Shown here piece after piece: positions 59,376 through 64,000 of a stretch of 64,000 nucleotides of DNA. This DNA is from Cerioporus squamosus (taxonomy: Eukaryota > Basidiomycota > Agaricomycetes > Polyporales > Polyporaceae). The DNA lies in assembly GCA_022592435.1 (NCBI GenBank), contig JABYQS010000063.1:1-64000 (forward strand), read 5' to 3'. The position numbers were made by a program, and so were the translations under genes. Positions within the stretch are counted from its first letter, which is position 1; each line of letters starts with the position of its first letter. The notes beneath the pieces were generated by a model. That model saw only the letters and a list, made by a program, of their open reading frames with translations. It made no database searches and was not told the origin of the DNA.

Positions 59376-59614
59376 CCTAGGAGGCGGTACGTACCTGTGC
59401 ACCAAATTCCGAAGACCACAGTCACCTGAGTGCGGTTTGTGCGAATGAATCTCGACATGAATGTGACATGCTGCGCCTTCCAGAGTAAAAAGCTGGAGGG
59501 CTGGAGCTTTCCAAGTGCTTGCGCTAGCTACATACCACAGGACATGACGATCCCCGACTTCGCATCCGCACCCTCCACGTCGCGGGCACCTCAGGACTCG
59601 ACAGCATCGTCGTC

Positions 59615-59914
59615 CTACCCCGATCCCGGAGTCGGGGTCACCTTCATCCTCTTCTCATTCTTACCCGCGCCCTTGTCCTCTTTCTTCTTTGCCGCGCCCT
59701 CGTCCCTGCTCTCATGCTTACCCTTCTGCTCCACGCCGTCGTCTACATCCATCTTCACGTCGCCGTTCTGCGCCTTCTCTCCCGCGTCAGATGGCTTCTC
59801 ATCGCCGCCCTTCCCAGCCATCTTCGAGTCGGCGGTCTCGCACAAGTGGGTAAGATGCACTTCAACGAAGCACGGATTCAGACGATCTCGTAAGTAACCG
59901 TACGAGGCGCGCAT
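59615..59914 (-). CDS. Possible small Lys/Glu-rich protein or orphan exon
   Basis: Frame of 99 codons; an internal ATG at 59821 gives 68. It is rich in Lys, Asp, Glu and Gly (KMAGKGGDEKPSDAGEK, GKNEKRMKVTPTPGSG). Composition resembles charged tails of nuclear proteins. No homologous gene is present in the window and no splice context was established. It may be the 3' exon of a lost gene or a chance low-complexity frame. Confidence 0.3.
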   Translation of the reverse strand: MRASYGYLRDRLNPCFVEVHLTHLCETADSKMAGKGGDEKPSDAGEKAQNGDVKMDVDDGVEQKGKHESRDEGAAKKKEDKGAGKNEKRMKVTPTPGSG

Positions 59915-60301
59915 ACTGCTCGCTTAGTCCGCCTTGGGCCTGAACATTTCACTCATGGAGAACGCGTATGAGGTCGTCCTTGCCAACTGCGAGAGATCCG
60001 CGCATCATGCCAACCAGTAGTAATGGAAAGAAATAAAAGGAGTTTCATGATTAAGCAGCTCGTTCATCGTGACAACTGGTCCACCAGACGAAAACTGAAC
60101 CGCACGATTCGGCCAGGCTCGAGCAAACAACCGGATAGTTCGGAGCCCGTCTGAAAGCCGGTAACTACGGAGAACAACAGGTGATGGCTCGCTATTCAGC
60201 CCAGATGACTCGGCTCCATCCGACCGGTAGCGCGAATGCCAGAGGCATGTTCTTCAACCACGGACGATCCCAGATTCTTTCATAGCCCCACCCGCTGCTA
60301 C

Positions 60302-60309
60302 CTTACGAG
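60302..60309. repeat. Left target-site duplication
   Basis: CTTACGAG immediately left of the inverted-repeat element; the identical 8-mer is immediately right of it at 60988-60995. Confidence 0.85.
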
Positions 60310-60987
60310 TGGTCTCGTACCCAGACGTGCGAGTTAGAAGTCGCACCCCACCACCGCACTTACTCGGACGTCTGGGGCATTTCCCCCCTACCCTCCTACC
60401 TTCCCCTATTTGAAATTCCGTCACGGTCACGGAGTTGATGAGATTAGCCTTTTGCGTCTCATCTCTTGATTATCTCGTTCGCAAGCGCTCGCAGATGCGA
60501 TGTCTGTCCATAGCTTGCCTGTATATTGCACAGAGTTACTACCTATCTGAGCAGCCAGAGCCTCAAAGCAATACACAGAAAAGGTGCTAGCCCACTCTCT
60601 AAACATGGGGAGCCCAAGAGAGGTGCACACATGCAGAATCTGTGCGTACAGGACTTCCTGATCACATAGGAAGCTCGGGGAAGCCCTTGTCAGGGTATTT
60701 TGCGGCTATATTCTCATACCTGACACAGGACACTCACACTCCTGACATTTAGAATGAACAGAGGTGCTCTTGACGATTTATTGAGTGCAATGGATGGGTC
60801 AAAGAGGACCGCTCACTGAGATCACTGTTCACCATAACAGGCATGTAAGCGAGCGTCAATCAGAGCTGTGACCGTGATCATTCCCAAAAACGGGAAGGTA
60901 GGAGGGTAGGGGGGAAATGCCCCAGACGTCCGAGTAAGTGCGGTGGTGGGGTGCGACTTCTAACTCGCACGTCTGGGTACGAGACCA
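60310..60987. mobile_element. 678-bp MITE-like DNA transposon
   Basis: Terminal inverted repeats of 96 bp (60310-60405 and 60892-60987) are identical without mismatch, starting TGGTCTCGTACCCAGACGTG. Similarity continues imperfectly a further 30 bp inward (TCACGGTCAC in both arms). The element is flanked by an 8-bp direct duplication CTTACGAG. The inner 480 bp has no transposase-like frame. An 8-bp target duplication is characteristic of the hAT superfamily, though such long inverted repeats are more usual in Mutator-like MITEs, which make 9-11 bp duplications. Superfamily is therefore tentative. The perfect arms suggest recent insertion or mobilisation in trans by an autonomous copy elsewhere. 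Confidence 0.85.
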
Positions 60988-60995
60988 CTTACGAG
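60988..60995. repeat. Right target-site duplication
   Basis: CTTACGAG, identical to 60302-60309 on the other side of the element. Confidence 0.85.
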
Positions 60996-62326
60996 CAACT
61001 AGCGGGGCTGCGACAGATTCGCGATGGCCTCTCAACTGGTTTCCCAGACTTCCTCGTGCAAGGAGACGACGTGAATATGAGCGACTTACCGGCCTCGAGG
61101 TGCATATCGTCCCGACCATTCATCCCGCTTCACCATTTCAGGAGTCCACGGCAACCCATCCTGACTCTAGCATTCGTGCGTCTCTTTGTATTCCCCGTGG
61201 TGTAGCTGAACTCCTGGGTGGTCGGACAGTCCAGTCGCAGGAACGTTGCTGCTAGGTAGTAGCAAGGAGGGTCCACTTGCACAGTGTCCCGCAGACCCAG
61301 CAGCAAAAAATACCCTTGAGAGAGCGACGATACGTGCAGGATCAGCGCAAGAAGCAACAGTGAGGGTATAGGTCAAGCAGGGTCGTAGTGATGATGGTGG
61401 TTCATTTGAGCATCAAACAAGCGCCTACGTGAGCCGTTTTTCTTTCCTCGTCCACGACTGTCGACAACCATAGGAAGTACATACACTACTAGGAACCCGG
61501 GGTGTAGTCTTGTAGGTGTGTACTCAAAGCCCTGGTGGTCATGGCAAGGACTCTGCTGACAACCTGAACTAAGTAGGTGAATCGAGCGAGGCAGTCAGGT
61601 CCAAAGTTCTGAACGCTTTCACCGAGATTCGCTCCGAGCCATAGCCTCGTTTACCGGGATAAGTACGATGGTGGTCATGAACATCGCCAATTCCCCCCTC
61701 AGATGTACCATCGGCTCCCCTGCGTCGATGTACTGCACGGCGCTACGTGGACCGCTCCTCCGAGGTGTCGTAACTTACGCCCCTCCGAATCGGAGGTCCA
61801 CCAGGCGGTCAGTATTGCGTGCTGGTGTCAGCACTCGTAATTCAGATTGCAAAAGGATGTGAGTGTTGTTTCGTGATGACATGTTATCAAGTTCATATAT
61901 ACACTCCTGCTAACACGGCCATCCCAACCTCATGCCGCAGAGCTGTGCTACGGTAGTGCGCTAAACTCCGACTGTTCGGAAACCTCCTCGGGCTACCAGT
62001 CGGCATGCGAATGTACTGACGGATGATGAAGACCATACGTGCCTATTGGCATGAGCCGTCCGAGTTCATTCGAGTCGCTTAGTTGTCAGTGTAGCTCTCA
62101 CGCAAGTCTCCCTATGTTGTGTGCTGACTGATGCTGTGTGCGCAGCGGCCAGCGGTACCGGTAAATCGCACGCCAGTCCCCGCTCTGTCGGGAAATGTAC
62201 TCGTACGTGTCTCGATTTCATGTCTGGGCTCCCTGAATTGGTCAGCGACAGTCATGCAAAACCTACTTCCAGGCGCAGGATAGCGCAGAGCGCAGAATCG
62301 CAGGTGCCCCCTTAGGCCTAGAGCAG
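60996..62326. other. Intergenic, no supportable gene
   Basis: Space between the transposon-like element and the NmrA-like gene promoter. Short frames only; no RNA gene recognised. Confidence 0.4.
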
Positions 62327-62332
62327 TATATA
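62327..62332 (+). promoter_or_regulatory. TATA box of the NmrA-like gene
   Basis: TATATA about 56 bp upstream of the ATG at 62388, implying a very short 5' UTR. Confidence 0.5.
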
Positions 62333-62387
62333 GAGGGTCGCACAATTCGCGAAAGGCAAACATTCGAACTGTCTCGTACTACCCACT

Positions 62388-63568
62388 ATGACCAACAACA
62401 ACAAACCCCTCGTTCTCTTGGTCGGTGCCACTGGGCTGACTGGCAAGAGCATCGTGAAGGGTATTTTGGAGTCCGGCAACTTCGTACGTACTCTCCACGA
62501 CAGCCTATCGGGACTGACAATTCATATCTCCTGCCGACAGCGCCTTGCGGCGCTGGTTCGTCCGTCATCATCCAGCAAGCCAGAGATCAACGCTCTACGT
62601 GCAGCCGGCGTTGAGATCCGCCTCGGGGACATACACGACGGCGTGGAACAGCTGAAGACGGCACTCAGCGGCGTCGACATCCTCACCAGCGCCGTCTCTG
62701 GATGGCTCATCCCCGATCAGAAAGACATCATTCGCGCAGCGAAGGAGGTTGGAGTGAAGCGCGTCGTCCCCTGCGACTTCAGCACCCCCGGTGCCAAGGG
62801 CGTCCGTGCTCTCCACGACGCGGTCTGTCTCCTGTTCACTAAGCCTCTTCGTGATCTTCAGTTGCTCACCTCCTCTACAGAAGCACGCCATCCGGGAGTT
62901 CATCCAGGAGCTCGGCGTCCCATACACGTTCATCGACGTCGGCGTGTGGATGCAGGGTTGGATTCCGCTCCCGAGTCGCAGCACCATCTCGGAGGAAGCG
63001 AAGCAGATGGCGTACACCTACGTCGGGGACGGCCAGGTGCGGATGCTGGTGACCGACCTCCACCACATCGGGACCTACGTCGCGCGCATTATCGCGGACC
63101 CGCGCACGCTGAACCACGCGGTCATCGTCTGGGAAGACGAGGTGTCGCAGGCGGAGACGCACGAGCTCGCCGTGCGCCTCTCCGGCGATGGCGAGGCAAT
63201 CAGAGCGAAGTTCGTCCGCGTGAGTGGCCCACCACCGTCTCTGTCCGTGTGCTATGTTCTCACTAATGTGAATTTTGCTGCAGGCACCGCGCGATGCGTT
63301 CGCGAAGGCCATCGAGGAGGCACAGCGGGAGATCGCCGCCAACCCAACTGCCCTCGCGCCGCAGATGAAACTGGCGATAAACGGGTACATGCAGAGCATG
63401 CTCGCTCTCGAGGAGAACACGCTCGCGAACGCAAAGAAGCTGGGGTATCTCGACGCGCGCGAGCTCTACCCGGATATCCCGCCGTATCCGTTGGCGGACT
63501 TCGCGAAGGAGTTCTACAGCCTGCCGGATCCTGGTGCGGAGATGCACGCATACGATGTGAAGGACTAG
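62388..63568 (+). CDS. NmrA-like / isoflavone-reductase-like oxidoreductase
   Basis: Atypical short-chain reductase with an NAD(P)-binding Rossmann fold. Four exons: 62388-62483, 62541-62822, 62881-63219 and 63284-63568; phases agree. The N-terminus has the dinucleotide motif VGATGLTGKSIVKG. It is followed by ALVRPSSSSKPEI, LRAAGVEIRLGDIHD, KEVGVKRVVPCDFSTPG and the helical C-terminal part YMQSMLALEENTLANAKKL, ending YDVKD. About 333 residues, full length for the family. The canonical SDR YxxxK is not apparent, as usual for NmrA-type proteins, some of which are redox sensors rather than enzymes. A relic of its last exon lies at 57.2 kb, and a further paralog starts beyond the right edge in opposite orientation. 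Confidence 0.85.
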
Positions 63569-63791
63569 CTCGACGCGTAGTGCGATTTCTACGCTACGCT
63601 ACTCCCTAGTCGTATACTTAGACCTCCCTGTTCACATAGTAGAAGTCCGCGGGTTCCTCTGCGACATATAACCCCTTGGCATACTGCCGGACTGTGCTCA
63701 TCGGGATACTGTACTGTGCCCGGTGTTCTCGGTAGCTCCCAGAACGAAGCAATACACTCATAGTAAGCTACGTAAACTCGTGACATGGTAT

Positions 63792-64000
63792 CTACATCCG
63801 GCTGTATCCGTACGATTCCGCAGGCTCTTCCATCGCATAGAACTCTTTGACAAACTCCTCGAGAGTAGTCGTAGGGATATCGGGATATAGCTCCCTCGCA
63901 TCGAGGTAACCCAGCCGCTTCGCGTTCTCGAGGGTGTTCTCCCCGAGGATGTGCATGCTGTAGGTGTACTCGTTCCACGACTGCATGACATAGGCGGAGT
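63792..64000 (-). CDS. NmrA-like oxidoreductase, 3' end only
   Basis: The minus-strand frame entering from the right edge reads YVMQSWNEYTYSMHILGENT, NAKRLGYLDARELYPDIP and EEFVKEFYAMEEPAESYGYS, and stops at 63792. It matches the C-terminal exon of the gene at 62.4-63.6 kb. The two genes are tail-to-tail with about 220 bp between stops. The Rossmann part must lie beyond position 64000. Confidence 0.75.
   Translation of the reverse strand, partial: SAYVMQSWNEYTYSMHILGENTLENAKRLGYLDARELYPDIPTTTLEEFVKEFYAMEEPAESYGYSRM

Noticed and set aside
1..64000. tRNA, rRNA or CRISPR features
   Set aside because: No tRNA-like B-box/cloverleaf, rRNA segment or regularly spaced identical repeats were seen by eye; an Infernal or tRNAscan run would be needed to exclude small RNA genes.

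Overview
The window looks like nuclear DNA of a filamentous basidiomycete (Agaricomycetes, probably a polypore relative). Genes are split by many 45-65 nt GT-AG introns. The families are typical of that group: F-box proteins carrying LVCRAWRPRAQ, F-box/nucleotidyltransferase-like proteins, NmrA-like reductases and histidine-acid-phosphatase-like proteins. Exon models below were built by hand from splice sites, reading phase and protein conservation. They were not confirmed by transcripts.

Layout. Positions 1-14,300 are accessory DNA: GC-rich imperfect repeats, one hypothetical gene (2.6-3.3 kb), two paralogous genes of a family I do not recognise (3.8-6.6 kb), two plus-strand F-box/NTase-like genes (9.0-11.0 kb, the second frameshifted), a disrupted acidic-repeat gene (11.3-12.8 kb) and a 3'-truncated F-box gene. 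Positions 14,300-20,900 are gene-poor, with low-complexity tracts, short tandem repeats and a TATA/hairpin element. Positions 20,900-29,000 carry four more minus-strand F-box paralogs, three of them damaged and one apparently intact; a sixth copy, also intact, lies at 57.7-59.2 kb.

Positions 29,500-53,100 are a conserved gene island: a predicted inactive histidine acid phosphatase with a C-terminal membrane anchor (-), an SRP72-like gene lacking its central TPR region (-), a small single-pass membrane protein (-), the U3 snoRNP/ribosome-biogenesis protein UTP20 (+, 15 exons), a dynamin-family GTPase (+) and a secreted neutral ceramidase (-). Positions 55,000-64,000 hold an aldo/keto reductase (+), an orphan copy of an NmrA-gene last exon, the intact F-box gene, a 678-bp transposon-like element with perfect 96-bp terminal inverted repeats and 8-bp target duplications, an intact NmrA-like oxidoreductase (+) and the 3' end of another NmrA-like gene (-) running off the window.

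UTP20 and SRP72 serve ribosome assembly and protein targeting. Ceramidase and dynamin act in lipid and membrane turnover. The reductases are probably small-molecule metabolism. The F-box copies form a young, partly decayed local family. Several otherwise well-conserved genes, including UTP20, contain single-base frameshifts. These may be real decay or indel errors in the assembly, and the two cannot be separated from sequence alone.
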